A DNA stretch of 64,000 bases from Martinezella hainanensis (GTDB lineage Bacteria; Pseudomonadota; Alphaproteobacteria; Rhizobiales; Rhizobiaceae), in contig NZ_FMAC01000001.1 in the NCBI RefSeq assembly GCF_900094555.1, positions 744,001-808,000 on the forward strand, in the 5' to 3' direction. The notes beneath the pieces are model-generated. The model had not been told where the DNA came from, searched no databases, and saw only the letters and a list, made by a program, of their open reading frames with translations. Below are positions 1 to 8,500 of this stretch, one piece after another. The first letter of the stretch is position 1. The number at the start of each line of letters is the position of its first letter. Made by a program: the position numbers and the translations under genes.

Positions 1-1
1 A

Positions 2-769
2 TTCCGCATCATGGGCGGCGGCGCCGAAGGCTCGATCGGCGCAACGTGGAGCTGGATACTCGGCGCGCTCGCCTGCGTGTTCATCGTTCTCGGCATTATC
101 GGCGGACGCCATCAGCGCAAGCGCTTCAACTTCCCGCGCCGGCCGCTCTGGGCCGAATATTTCCTCGCCATCCTCGGCTCCGCCCTCGTCCTCGTCACTA
201 TCTACGTCTTCAACATCTATTACTGGCCGGTCGGCATCGCCAAGAAATATGCGACAGAACACAATATCCCCTGGCCGGAAACCGGGCTCGATATCCCCTA
301 CGGCATCGCGGTACCCGTGCTGATCGCCGTTGGCATCGGCATCATCATGACCTTCATCGCCACCCGCCTGCGCTTCGGCCGCTATGTCTTCGCGATCGGC
401 GGCAATCCGGAAGCAGCGGAACTCGCAGGCATCAAGACCCGCTGGGTGACGGTGCGCATCTTCGCGCTGATGGGCTTGCTTGCAGCCGTCGCTGCAGCTA
501 TCTCCACGGCCCGCTTGAATGCCGCCGCCAATTCGCAGGGCACGACCTACGAACTCTTCACCATCGCTGCAGCCGTCATCGGCGGCACGTCGCTGGCCGG
601 CGGCAGCGGCACCATCGCCGGCGCCATGCTCGGCGCATTGGTCATGCAATCGCTGCAATCGGGCATGGGTCTCGCCAATGTCGACACGCCGATCCAGAAC
701 GTCGTCGTCGGCGTCGTGCTCGTCATCGCCGTCTGGCTCGACATCGTCTATCGCTCGCGCGCCAAGTAA
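2..769 (+). CDS. Sugar ABC transporter permease (RbsC/XylH type), 5' end missing
   Basis: This is the C-terminal part of a CUT2-class sugar ABC transporter permease; the frame is open to the left edge, so the true start lies outside the window. At least six hydrophobic segments are visible, plus the family signature FAIGGNPEAAELAG and the glycine-rich stretch AAAVIGGTSLAGGSGT before the last two membrane segments. A long polar insert (about residues 70-95, counting from Met at 11) between membrane segments is typical of XylH-like rather than RbsC-like permeases. The ATPase gene follows after 15 bp, so the two belong to one operon whose binding protein presumably lies upstream. The exact sugar cannot be read from the sequence. 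Confidence 0.9.
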   Translation, partial: FRIMGGGAEGSIGATWSWILGALACVFIVLGIIGGRHQRKRFNFPRRPLWAEYFLAILGSALVLVTIYVFNIYYWPVGIAKKYATEHNIPWPETGLDIPYGIAVPVLIAVGIGIIMTFIATRLRFGRYVFAIGGNPEAAELAGIKTRWVTVRIFALMGLLAAVAAAISTARLNAAANSQGTTYELFTIAAAVIGGTSLAGGSGTIAGAMLGALVMQSLQSGMGLANVDTPIQNVVVGVVLVIAVWLDIVYRSRAK

Positions 770-784
770 AAGGAATTCTGAACC

Positions 785-1567
785 ATGACGGATCAAACCA
801 CTCCGCTTGTGGAAATGAAGAACATTTCCATCTCCTTCGGCGGCATCCACGCGGTCGACAACGCCTCGGTGGACCTTTACCCCGGCGAAGTCGTGGCACT
901 CCTCGGCCATAACGGCGCCGGCAAGTCGACGCTGATCAAGATCCTCTCCGGCGCCTACAAGCGCGACAGCGGCGATATCCTGATCAACGGTGAACCCGCC
1001 GATATCCGCAGCCCGCGCGACGCCAAGAAATACGGCATCGAGACGATCTACCAGACGCTCGCCGTCGCCGACAATGTCGACGCCGCCGCCAACCTCTATC
1101 TCGGCCGCGAGCTGCAGACCCGCTGGGGCACGCTCGACGACGTCGCGATGGAGGCCAAGGCACGCGAAGTGATGGGACGCCTCAACCCCAACTTCAAGCG
1201 CTTCAAGGAGCCGGTGAAGGCACTCTCCGGCGGCCAGCGCCAGTCGGTCGCGATCGCCCGCGCCATCCTCTTCGATGCCCGCATCCTGATCATGGACGAG
1301 CCGACGGCGGCACTCGGCCCCCAGGAGACGGCGCAGGTCGGTGAGCTGATCAAGCAGCTGAAGAAGGAAGGCATCGGCATCTTCCTCATCAGCCACGACA
1401 TCCACGACGTCTTCGACCTCGCCGACCGCGTCTCGGTCATGAAGAACGGCCAGGTCGTCGGCCACGCCCGCACCGAAGACGTCACCAAGGACGAAGTCCT
1501 CGGCATGATCATCCTCGGCAAGGTGCCGCCAAAGGCCACCCCCGGCCCCGGCGCCATGAAGGAATGA
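785..1567 (+). CDS. Sugar ABC transporter ATP-binding protein (FrcA/XylG-like, single domain)
   Basis: This is the cytoplasmic ATPase that powers the permease encoded just upstream. Walker A (GHNGAGKST, about residues 42-50), the ABC signature LSGGQRQ and Walker B ([12 protein letters not shown]) are intact, followed by the switch histidine in LISHDIHD. At 260 residues it has one nucleotide-binding domain, unlike the double-domain RbsA/XylG ATPases of about 500 residues. That matches the FrcA group of rhizobial CUT2 transporters. The start codon ATG follows a purine-rich AAAGGAATT. A GC-rich hairpin lies 22 bp after the stop codon. Confidence 0.9.
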   Translation: MTDQTTPLVEMKNISISFGGIHAVDNASVDLYPGEVVALLGHNGAGKSTLIKILSGAYKRDSGDILINGEPADIRSPRDAKKYGIETIYQTLAVADNVDAAANLYLGRELQTRWGTLDDVAMEAKAREVMGRLNPNFKRFKEPVKALSGGQRQSVAIARAILFDARILIMDEPTAALGPQETAQVGELIKQLKKEGIGIFLISHDIHDVFDLADRVSVMKNGQVVGHARTEDVTKDEVLGMIILGKVPPKATPGPGAMKE

Positions 1568-1588
1568 GCCGAAACCGCCGATGACGAC

Positions 1589-1617
1589 AAGGCCGCGCGC
1601 CAAAAGCCCGCGGCCTT
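1589..1617 (+). terminator. Terminator-like hairpin after the sugar ABC operon
   Basis: A perfect 9-bp inverted repeat (AAGGCCGCG / CGCGGCCTT) with an 11-nt loop lies just after the ATPase gene. It is followed by C residues rather than a T-run, so as an intrinsic terminator it would be weak. Confidence 0.5.
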
Positions 1618-1728
1618 CCCCACCAAAACGTCCGATCTCACGCTTTCCTGAATTTTCCGCATTGAAGCCAAGCGCTTCCTAGGCTAAGAACCAGCCATCG
1701 GACAGGCGATTCAAAACCGCCACGGCAT

Positions 1729-1805
1729 GCACCCGTAGCTCAGCTGGATAGAGTGTTGGATTCCGATTCCAAAGGTCACAGGTTCGAATCCTGTCGGGTG
1801 CGCCA
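1729..1805 (+). tRNA. tRNA-Arg (anticodon CCG)
   Basis: A 77-nt cloverleaf can be folded by eye. The acceptor stem GCACCCG (1729-1735) pairs with CGGGTGC, followed by G and an encoded CCA. The D-arm is GCTC...GAGT, the anticodon stem TTGGA/TCCAA encloses the loop TTCCGAT, and the T-arm is ACAGG-TTCGAAT-CCTGT. The anticodon is CCG at 1763-1765, reading the Arg codon CGG. An apparently foreign segment begins right after the 3' end, which is the usual place for island integration. Confidence 0.97.
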
Positions 1806-2052
1806 AATTTTTCCAACTCTGGCCTATTTAAGAACGCCGAACACCGCCGATTGCCCGCACAAAAGACGCCCGAAAAATGGTCTGCAGTGAAGAAACGTAG
1901 AAACGGCGGCAATCGGCAGTGAGAAGTTCGAATCGCTTTCTGCTCATTCCTTCCCCGCGCAGAAGTCACGAATAGCGTCCGTCAACGTGGTGTAATTTGG
2001 GGTGTGAACCGGGCCGTCATGATCAGCCGGCCTTTGGTGTAATCTGAAGGGA

Positions 2053-2255
2053 TTACGGTGGGCCAAGAAATATCTCCTCTGGCTTGAACCCGCCATTCGC
2101 CAGGAGCTGTTTTTTGACGCGCTCGGGGTTTTCAGAGTAAGCCACCAAGGCTAGGGATCTTTCTGCGCGGCTGCATGTGACGTAAAAATGCCGACGCGTC
2201 GAAGCTGTCTGACTGTCCTCTGCTCCGCCGTCGAAGGGCTTGTCGTATTTGAACA
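2053..2255 (-). pseudogene. Remnant of a UvrD/PcrA-type helicase (C-terminal tail only)
   Basis: About 65 residues in one frame match the end of superfamily 1 UvrD-like helicases. The run RRHFYVTCSRAERSLALVAY contains helicase motif VI (usually LFYVTCSRAE), followed by a typical tail and a stop codon. The reading frame continues upstream (to 2310) into sequence unrelated to the helicase, so everything before motif VI has been lost. A full protein would be about 600-700 residues. The adjacent sequence resembles a tRNA end, so truncation by a recombination event at an integration site is plausible. It is not expected to be functional. Confidence 0.6.
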
Positions 2256-2282
2256 GGAAAGCGTAGAAACGACGGCGAAAGA

Positions 2283-2306
2283 GTTCGAATCCCGTTCGAT
2301 CCGCCA
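2283..2306 (+). repeat. Degenerate tRNA 3'-end-like segment (possible att remnant)
   Basis: Twenty-four bases here match the 3' end of the tRNA-Arg gene (1782-1805) at 19 positions by hand alignment, including GTTCGAATC and the terminal CGCCA. The upstream half of the T-stem does not pair, so it is not a tRNA gene. It may be a decayed attachment site or the end of another tRNA. Confidence 0.35.
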
Positions 2307-2521
2307 TCATGCCCGGTATGAAAGCGGGGCCTGATCTCGCGAAGGGTCTGCCGCCGTTCTTGCGTTAGCGATCGAAGCCGAATGCTGGAAACGCGCCTCT
2401 GGCGTGGTTCCAGCGCAGCTAAGAGCGCGGCCCGAAGGGAACGCCGCCACTATACCTTCTCTACTTGCAAAAACTTTCCTTCAACCACAGATTATTGAGA
2501 ACGGGTGGGGGATAGAAAACG

Positions 2522-3229
2522 GTGCCAACATATAATCTGATAATAACCGATGTCACACGATATGGTTCTTTGTTTTGTGTCGCGGGCTGGGATCTGCAAA
2601 ATGGCGGAATGATACGGCCGGAGCCGCCCACCGCGAACGCCGCTGCGGAAGCATCTCGTTTCTGGGAAGAGAAATATGCTGGCCCCGGCAAATTCTTCGC
2701 GGCTGGCAATATCGTGCGCTTCGACGCCTCCGCGCCGCCAGCACATTTTCCATTCCCACACGCAACGGAAGATCGCCTTGTGATCGTGGGCAACTCGGCA
2801 GTGCTTGGGCAGATGACACCCGCCCAGCTTGTCCAAGCGGTTGCGCCGGGCGTGTCCGCGTCAATGGACGATGCCTTTGGCGGGCAGCTTCACAGAGTCC
2901 ACTCCGGAAAGGCGCATGTGACCGCCGGTTCGCAAGTATGTTCACTCGACGCCATCGATCTCGAACCGGAGGCGATCTCGTTCTACGAGGACAACCCGGC
3001 ACCGGGCAAACGGCAGCTTCGTGCGCTCATCGATCAAGATGGCGTCGAATATGATCTCTCAGTACCAGCCGACGCTGCGAAGACTCGTTTTCTTGCTGAT
3101 GGAGTTGCCGCGCTGCAAGCCGATGCACAGGCGAGCCAGCGTATTCATGTTCGTCTTGGGCTATGTCGCCCTTTCGAGGCGATGCCAAATTCCTGCTACG
3201 CGCAGGTCAATGGACTGTATTTCCTGTGA
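2522..3229 (+). CDS. Dual OB-fold-like protein, next to two DUF488 genes
   Basis: This 235-residue soluble protein has no signal peptide or membrane segment. The opening (YNLIITDVTRYG, then CVAG and MIRPEP) resembles the N-terminal region of dual-OB (DuOB) domain proteins, which have a hydrophobic strand, a CxAG element and an R-P element, and which I associate with DUF488 genes. I recognise this from pattern only. The start is GTG at 2522, preceded by GGGTGGGGGA. The two DUF488 genes follow on the same strand after a 156-bp gap, so joint function is likely. An OB fold would suggest nucleic-acid or nucleotide binding, but no activity can be assigned. Confidence 0.6.
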   Translation: MPTYNLIITDVTRYGSLFCVAGWDLQNGGMIRPEPPTANAAAEASRFWEEKYAGPGKFFAAGNIVRFDASAPPAHFPFPHATEDRLVIVGNSAVLGQMTPAQLVQAVAPGVSASMDDAFGGQLHRVHSGKAHVTAGSQVCSLDAIDLEPEAISFYEDNPAPGKRQLRALIDQDGVEYDLSVPADAAKTRFLADGVAALQADAQASQRIHVRLGLCRPFEAMPNSCYAQVNGLYFL

Positions 3230-3385
3230 TTGATGGCTGGAGCGTTCGCCGGACCGGATATCTTGGAAAATGCATGGGCCCTACGAAGAATGCTGGTCGC
3301 ACGGCGCATGCCTTGGTAGAATGCGGGAATGCAATGAAATGGAGATCGTGTCGGACGAACGGTCGTAACGTGTGGGAGGCCGAAG

Positions 3386-4009
3386 TTGGCGGATACGACT
3401 GTTGAGGTTCTGACGATCGGGCATTCGACGCTGCCCTACGAGCGGTTTATCGACCTTCTGCGGCAGGCGTCGGTGACAGCGATCGCGGATGTGAGAACCT
3501 CGCCATATTCGCGGCATTTCCCTCACTTTAACCGGGATACCCTGCGCGACGAATTGCGACAGGACCAGGTAGCCTATGTCTTTCTCGGTGAGGAGTTGGG
3601 TGGTCGTCCGAAGGAAAAGCGGTTCTTTTGCGACGGCGTCGCCGACTACGAAAAGATGGCCGAGACGGAGGCGTTTGCGCGCGGTCTGGATCGCGTCATC
3701 GAGGGTGCGAAGAAATACCGCATCGCCATGATGTGTTCAGAGCATGATCCGCTCGATTGCCATCGTTGCCTTCTCGTGAGCCGCGCGCTTCATCAGCGTG
3801 GTGTTGCCGTCCGCCACATTGTGAGCGGCGGCGAGATCGTTGATCATCGGCAGATCGAAGCGCAGCTTATGGAAATGTCGGGGAAGAGCGATGTCGATCT
3901 TTTCGATCCGCCCGCAAAGCGGCTTGCCGCAGCGTATCGAGATCGGGCTATGAAGGTCGCGTTTTCAGAGAGACAAGACACCGCTCGCAAATCGGCGGCT
4001 GCGGAGTAA
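3386..4009 (+). CDS. DUF488 family protein (first of two)
   Basis: A 207-residue cytoplasmic protein with the DUF488 hallmarks: TIGHS (residues 10-14), ADVRTSPYSRHFPHF (34-48), LGGRP (71-75) and the Cys/His segment MMCSEHDPLDCHR (115-127). The conserved histidine, arginine and cysteines look like a catalytic or metal-binding set, but the biochemical role of this family is not established to my knowledge. The TTG start at 3386 is chosen because GGGAGG lies about 8 nt upstream and no ATG or GTG fits. The second DUF488 gene begins 5 bp after its stop, so the two are co-transcribed. Confidence 0.85.
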   Translation: MADTTVEVLTIGHSTLPYERFIDLLRQASVTAIADVRTSPYSRHFPHFNRDTLRDELRQDQVAYVFLGEELGGRPKEKRFFCDGVADYEKMAETEAFARGLDRVIEGAKKYRIAMMCSEHDPLDCHRCLLVSRALHQRGVAVRHIVSGGEIVDHRQIEAQLMEMSGKSDVDLFDPPAKRLAAAYRDRAMKVAFSERQDTARKSAAAE

Positions 4010-4014
4010 ATGAT

Positions 4015-4461
4015 TTGAGAGGCATTGATTTAACGACGATTGGGTTCACCAAAACCACCGCGTCCAAGTTTTTCGACAGGCTGAAGAATGCGGGCGTCAA
4101 GAAGGTGATCGACGTCCGCCTGCATAATACGTCACAATTGGCGGGCTTCGCCAAAGCCGACGATCTGGCTTATTTTCTGAAAGAGATTTGCGGCGCGGAC
4201 TATGTTCACCTGCCTCTACTCGCACCGACAGATGACATTCTGAAAGCCTTCAAGCGCGACAAGGGTGATTGGAATATTTACGAAGGCTCGTTCATGCGCT
4301 TGATGGAACAGCGCAAGATCGAGAGCAGACTGAAACCGAATATGTTTCAGGGTGGATGCCTGCTGTGCTCGGAGGACAAGCCGCATCATTGCCATCGGCG
4401 GCTCGTCTGCGAGTATCTGAACACCAAGTGGGATGGGACGCTGAAAGTTCGCCATCTTTGA
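4015..4461 (+). CDS. DUF488 family protein (second, short form)
   Basis: A 148-residue DUF488 protein with TTIGF (7-11, replacing TIGHS), IDVR (32-35) and the C-terminal Cys/His cluster GGCLLCSEDKPHHCHRRLVC (113-132). It lacks the longer C-terminus of its upstream partner and the middle LGGRP element, so the two are diverged paralogues rather than recent duplicates. The start is TTG at 4015, supported by GCGGAG about 8 nt upstream inside the end of the previous gene. A strong hairpin terminator lies about 200 bp downstream. Confidence 0.82.
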   Translation: MRGIDLTTIGFTKTTASKFFDRLKNAGVKKVIDVRLHNTSQLAGFAKADDLAYFLKEICGADYVHLPLLAPTDDILKAFKRDKGDWNIYEGSFMRLMEQRKIESRLKPNMFQGGCLLCSEDKPHHCHRRLVCEYLNTKWDGTLKVRHL

Positions 4462-4479
4462 TCTGATCCGCGGCCCCGA

Positions 4480-4659
4480 TCATGACGCTGATTGCGAATC
4501 TCCCGCCAGCCGCAACAGTGCCGACAGGCCAGCGACAACGCCGATCAGGCCAGAGGCATAGGCCCATTTCGTTGCCTCGACGCCGAGCATGAAGGGCAGC
4601 GCGTAGACCGCGAGCGTATAGGCCAAGACAGAAAGACCGGCGACCAATGCGACGGCCAT
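4480..4659 (-). CDS. Small membrane protein of a mobile-element type, unknown function
   Basis: Starting at the internal ATG (4659), this encodes 59 residues with two hydrophobic stretches (MAVALVAGLSVLAYTLAVYA and the segment around ASGLIGVVAGLSALLRLAG). It resembles small hypothetical membrane proteins found in the accessory regions of alphaproteobacterial plasmids and conjugative elements, which are longer, so this one may be truncated. It is oriented opposite to the DUF488 genes and lies next to a ParB-like tail fragment, consistent with a decayed mobile element. Confidence 0.35.
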   Translation of the reverse strand: MAVALVAGLSVLAYTLAVYALPFMLGVEATKWAYASGLIGVVAGLSALLRLAGDSQSAS

Positions 4660-4662
4660 CAG

Positions 4663-4701
4663 ATCGGTCGCGCGGGGTCGATCCCCGCGCGACCGATTTT
4701 T
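4663..4701 (+). terminator. Strong intrinsic terminator (15-bp stem, T-run)
   Basis: A perfect 15-bp stem (ATCGGTCGCGCGGGG pairing with its complement at 4683-4697) with the 5-nt loop TCGAT is followed by TTTT. On the plus strand it would stop transcription coming from the DUF488 genes. On the minus strand it sits just before the start of the small membrane protein gene. Confidence 0.75.
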
Positions 4702-4755
4702 GGGGTGACGTATGGCAGGAAGGCCGGGACCGCTCACGCGATCCCGGACCGGTCC

Positions 4756-4896
4756 TCACTCGGCGACTTGCATGTAGGCGTCTGCCGCTGGTGTGGCATC
4801 GAGTCCAACGGGCCGTGTGGTGCGCAGCACAGAAGGCAGCCAGCCACTTTCGGCCAGAGGCTTCTCTGCGGTTTCCGCCATCGCCTGCTTCTTCAT
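4756..4896 (-). pseudogene. Possible C-terminal remnant of a large ParB-like plasmid protein
   Basis: Forty-six in-frame residues ending at a stop codon contain KPLAESGWLPSVLRTT and end in a V-A-E tail. This resembles the extreme C-terminus of the long (about 600-700 residue) ParB-type proteins found on alphaproteobacterial plasmids and integrative elements (GWLPE-LRTP ... AAE). No ParB DNA-binding domain is present upstream on this strand, so at most a tail remains. The call rests on a short match and is tentative. Confidence 0.3.
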
Positions 4897-5130
4897 GCCC
4901 GCAATCCGTTTACCCGGCCTGTACGGAACGGAGGAACGACGTGGAGATCGTCCCGGCCGAGCGTCAGCGATCCCTAGCGCGCCCAAGCGATAGGCCCGGC
5001 GCGAGCGAAAGCGGGAGCCGGGTACGAGGAATGGATCAGGATGTGCAAAGACGCAAAACCTGAAAACCGTGCAGCCCGATCGCCGCCTTCCTGTCCGTTT
5101 TCTGTCCACAATGCCGGCAAGCCGCTTTAC

Positions 5131-5170
5131 CCACATAAAATTATGTGGCATCATACATTAATCTATGTAG
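5131..5170 (+). promoter_or_regulatory. Two tandem palindromic operators for the restriction-like cassette
   Basis: Site 1 (5131-5148) is CCACATAA-AA-TTATGTGG, with perfect 8-bp arms. Site 2 (5153-5170) is a weaker version that matches site 1 at 12 of 18 positions and keeps ACAT...ATGT. The centres are 22 bp apart, two helical turns, so bound dimers would lie on the same face of the DNA. The sites lie directly upstream of the ATG (5184) of the small HTH gene, as expected for a controller protein that regulates its own operon. Confidence 0.7.
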
Positions 5171-5183
5171 TGGTACGCTCGGG

Positions 5184-5474
5184 ATGCTCTATGCGGATTT
5201 CCTAGAAGAGCTCGGAAAGGCTGGGTTGAGTGTCCGGGCGTTCGCGGAACTTATCGGCATGAACCCTAATTCGCTCTCAAATTATGCGCGCACTGGTGAA
5301 CTTCCTACGCACTTGGCGCTTATTGCCGTTCTCGTCGCTGGCCTCAACCAGATGGGTGGCGACTATCGGAGCGTCATGTCAAAAGTCGAACTGGCGCCCA
5401 AAAAACCGCGCGGGGGAGCTCGTCGAGGGCGTTTCGGCGGAGATCGCCAAACCAATTTGGACCTCGACATATGA
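5184..5474 (+). CDS. Small HTH (XRE-like) regulator of the methylase/nuclease operon
   Basis: Ninety-six residues with a helix-turn-helix: LSVRAFAELIGMNPNSLSNYARTGELP, in which AELIG-MNPNSLSNY fits helix-turn-helix spacing and the following residues fit XRE/Cro-type proteins. The C-terminal tail is basic (KKPRGGARRGRFGG). A GTG at 5145 is also in frame, but it lies inside the palindromic operator, so ATG 5184 is preferred. The methylase starts 54 bp downstream on the same strand. A controller (C-protein-like) role, timing expression of methylase before nuclease, is an inference from position and operators. Confidence 0.75.
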   Translation: MLYADFLEELGKAGLSVRAFAELIGMNPNSLSNYARTGELPTHLALIAVLVAGLNQMGGDYRSVMSKVELAPKKPRGGARRGRFGGDRQTNLDLDI

Positions 5475-5528
5475 AGACCACCTGCGACATGACAGCGCGT
5501 GTCTCTTTGTGCCACGCGAGGCCGTTCA

Positions 5529-8500
5529 ATGGTTGATCTAGCGACCATCATTTCAGATTTTGGCGGCGATCCCGCAGGGCTTCGTCTGCTGGACGGCGAC
5601 GGCCCTGACCTTCTGCCATACGCGACACTCCTGACGGCGCGCCGCGCTGGAAGAGATTTGCTGGGAAGCGTTAGTGCCATTTACGAATGGCAAGGCGCGC
5701 CGCTGCTCGTTCTCATTGACATCGATACTCTTCAAAATGAGGGCCATCTTCATAAGATAAGGCGACTGCTCGCCATGCGAGGTGACGCCCCGTATCTGGC
5801 GGTCGTCGGGCCAGGCCGACTGGACGTTTATCGTATTGCGCTCGACAGTAAATCGCCGGGACAGGCTCGTGTCGATTGGAGCGATGGCAGCGACAACAAG
5901 GTCGCGGCGTTGGCGCGCTTGGCAAATATCCGCCCCCAAGCCGCAATCAGCCAGCGCAACTGGATTTCCAATGTCGTTTTGAATCTGCTTACTGGGTCGA
6001 TCACCAAGCTGATTGCGATCGACGATGTGGCGGATGAGGATGCAATCTCGCTCGTCGGGCGCGCCCTCTTCACGCGGTTTCTCGCAGATCGGAGCCTGCT
6101 GCCATCAGCGTTGTCCGGCGCAGATGGTGGTGCGAGCCTTTTCGACAATCGAGAGGTCGCGGCAAAAACCTCCGCCTGGCTTGATGCGACCTTCAATGGC
6201 GATCTTCTGCCGGTATCGGACAGCATCTTCGCACTGTTACCGGATCATGCTTATCACACTCTTGGTGATGTACTTCGCCGCGCGCCCGATAGTCAGCTAT
6301 TCCTTGGTTGGGAAGAAAAGTGGGATCACCTCGACTTCGCTCATATTCCTGTTGGCGTTTTAAGTCAGGCATACGAGCTTTATCTGCGCAGTCATGCGCC
6401 AGCGCGGCAACGGCGCGAGGGCGGTTATTACACTCCACGACCGATTGCGGACCTGATGGTGCGCGCGTCCTTCCGGGCGCTGGAGCGGCAAGACGCGTGT
6501 CATAAAGCGAGGGTTCTCGACCCGGCGGCCGGTGCCGGGGTCTTCCTCTTGACGGCCTTTCGCGAGTTGGTAGCGGAGAGTTGGCGTTTGGAGGGCAAGC
6601 GCCCCGATACGGGCGTATTGAGATCGCTTCTCTACAATCAGATCGTAGGTTTCGACATCAACGAAGCGGCACTCCGCTTCGCGGCGTTGGGGCTGTACCT
6701 CATGTCGATCGAACTGGACCCAAATCCGCGCCCAGTCGACAAATTGCGGTTCAAGGATCTGCGCGGCAAGGTGCTGCATCGCATCAGGGCCGATATCGAA
6801 ACCGAGGGCAACGAGCTGGGGAGCCTAGGGCCGCTCGTCGGGGACGAACATATCGGTCGCTACGACCTGGTGATCGGGAATCCTCCTTGGGCAAGCGGCA
6901 CTGGACTGCCCAACTGGAGCCTCGTTCGCGCGACAGTATCCCGTATCGCCGCCGACAGGAAGGTATCGATCGCATCGCCGCCTCTGCCGAACGAAGGGCT
7001 CGACCTGCCCTTCGTCTGGCGCGCTATGGAGTGGGCCAAGCCTGGGGGGCAAATTGCCTTTGCCCTTCATGCCAGACTGCTGTTCTTGCAAGGTGATGGA
7101 ATGGCCGAGGCGCGTCAGGCCATGTTCGAGGCGCTCGATGTCACCTCTGTCATCAACGGCGTCGATTTACGCCAGACGAAGGTTTGGCCTGAGATTTCCG
7201 CGCCGTTCTGCATCCTGCTGGCTACTAACAGGAGACCCGGCCCCGGTGCCGGGTTTCGACTTATCAGCCCAAAGGTAGAATCGTCACTGAACGACTCCGG
7301 CACGATGCGGGTAGATGCACTGAATGCCGAAGTGATTGCCTCAAAACAACTTTCGCAAACGCCCGAAATACTCAAAATACTATTTCGTGGATCGAAGGCA
7401 GACTTCGGGATCGTCGAACGTTTGCGCAGTCAAGGGCATCCAACCCTGGAAGCATTCTGGCGCGAAGCGATCGGAATGTCTCCGGGCGGGCAGCTGAAGG
7501 GAAGCGGAAACGGATACCAAAAGTTGCGAGCCAGCAGTACGGTTCGGCGGCAGGGTGACGGTCGACCAGGAGAAGATGCGCGTGCTCTATACGGATTGCC
7601 TGAAATCACGGCCGCTACGTTCAGCAATATCGAAATCAATCATGGGCGACTGTCCGCCTTCACTCAGGATCGCGTCCATCGTTTGCGTTCGAAGGACATC
7701 TATTCAGGGCCGCTTGTCGTGGTTCATGAGGCGCCCCCGGTGCTCACCGGGCGCATTGGCGTGGCCATCTCCGAGAAGGACGTGGTCTTTAATCAGAGTT
7801 TCTATGGATACAGCGCAACCGACTTTCCTGAAGCTCATCTCCTCGTTCGTTATCTAGCACTCGTTCTGGGCAGCGAATTGGCTGTCTGGATCGCTCTCGT
7901 AACCAGCGGTCGATTCGGGGTCGAGCGAGAGGTCATCGAGAAGGCGACGCTGGATCGTATCCCCTTGCCGGACTTCAGGACACTCGCCCGCTCACAGAAG
8001 GACGAACTGCTGGCGCTCTTTGATGGCTTGCAGCGTGGTGAAAATACTTGGGCCGTCGTGGATAAATGGGTCGCCGAACTGTACGGCCTCGGCCCACGCG
8101 ATCTTCAGGTCATTTCGGATACATTGGAGTTCAACCTGCCGTTCGCACACAGCAAGCGGGAGGCCCAGGCAAACCCGACGGAAGCGGAGCAGCTCCGCTT
8201 TTGCGAAGTTTTAGAAGGTGAGCTTGCCCATTGGTGCGCTCGTTTCGACACCAAAATCGTGGTTCGTCCTCTTCGCCAGCCAACCATCGCTCCTTGGTAT
8301 GGTATCGATGTGCGCACAACGCAGGGGGATCGCGGTGCATCTGTCGGTGCGCGTGATTGGGAAGGGTTGCTGCGAGTTGCCGACGAGGCAGCCGCATCGG
8401 AAGTCGTGCTTCGCGATGGAGATGAAGGTCTGCTCATCGGTCGACTGGCACAGAAGCGCTACTGGAGCGAAACGCAAGCGCGGCTGCTCGCCCAGCGCAT

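Larger units (their letters stand above)
1806..2520. other. Island left edge: remnants only, no intact gene
   Basis: About 700 bp directly after the tRNA carries no intact gene that I can support. It contains a short helicase-like remnant on the minus strand (2053-2255) and a degenerate copy of a tRNA 3' end (2283-2306). The string CGTAGAAACG(G/A)CGGC followed shortly by GTTCGAATC occurs twice (near 1892-1930 and 2261-2291), so part of the region may be a degenerate duplication. No integrase gene is present here or elsewhere in the window. Confidence 0.5.
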
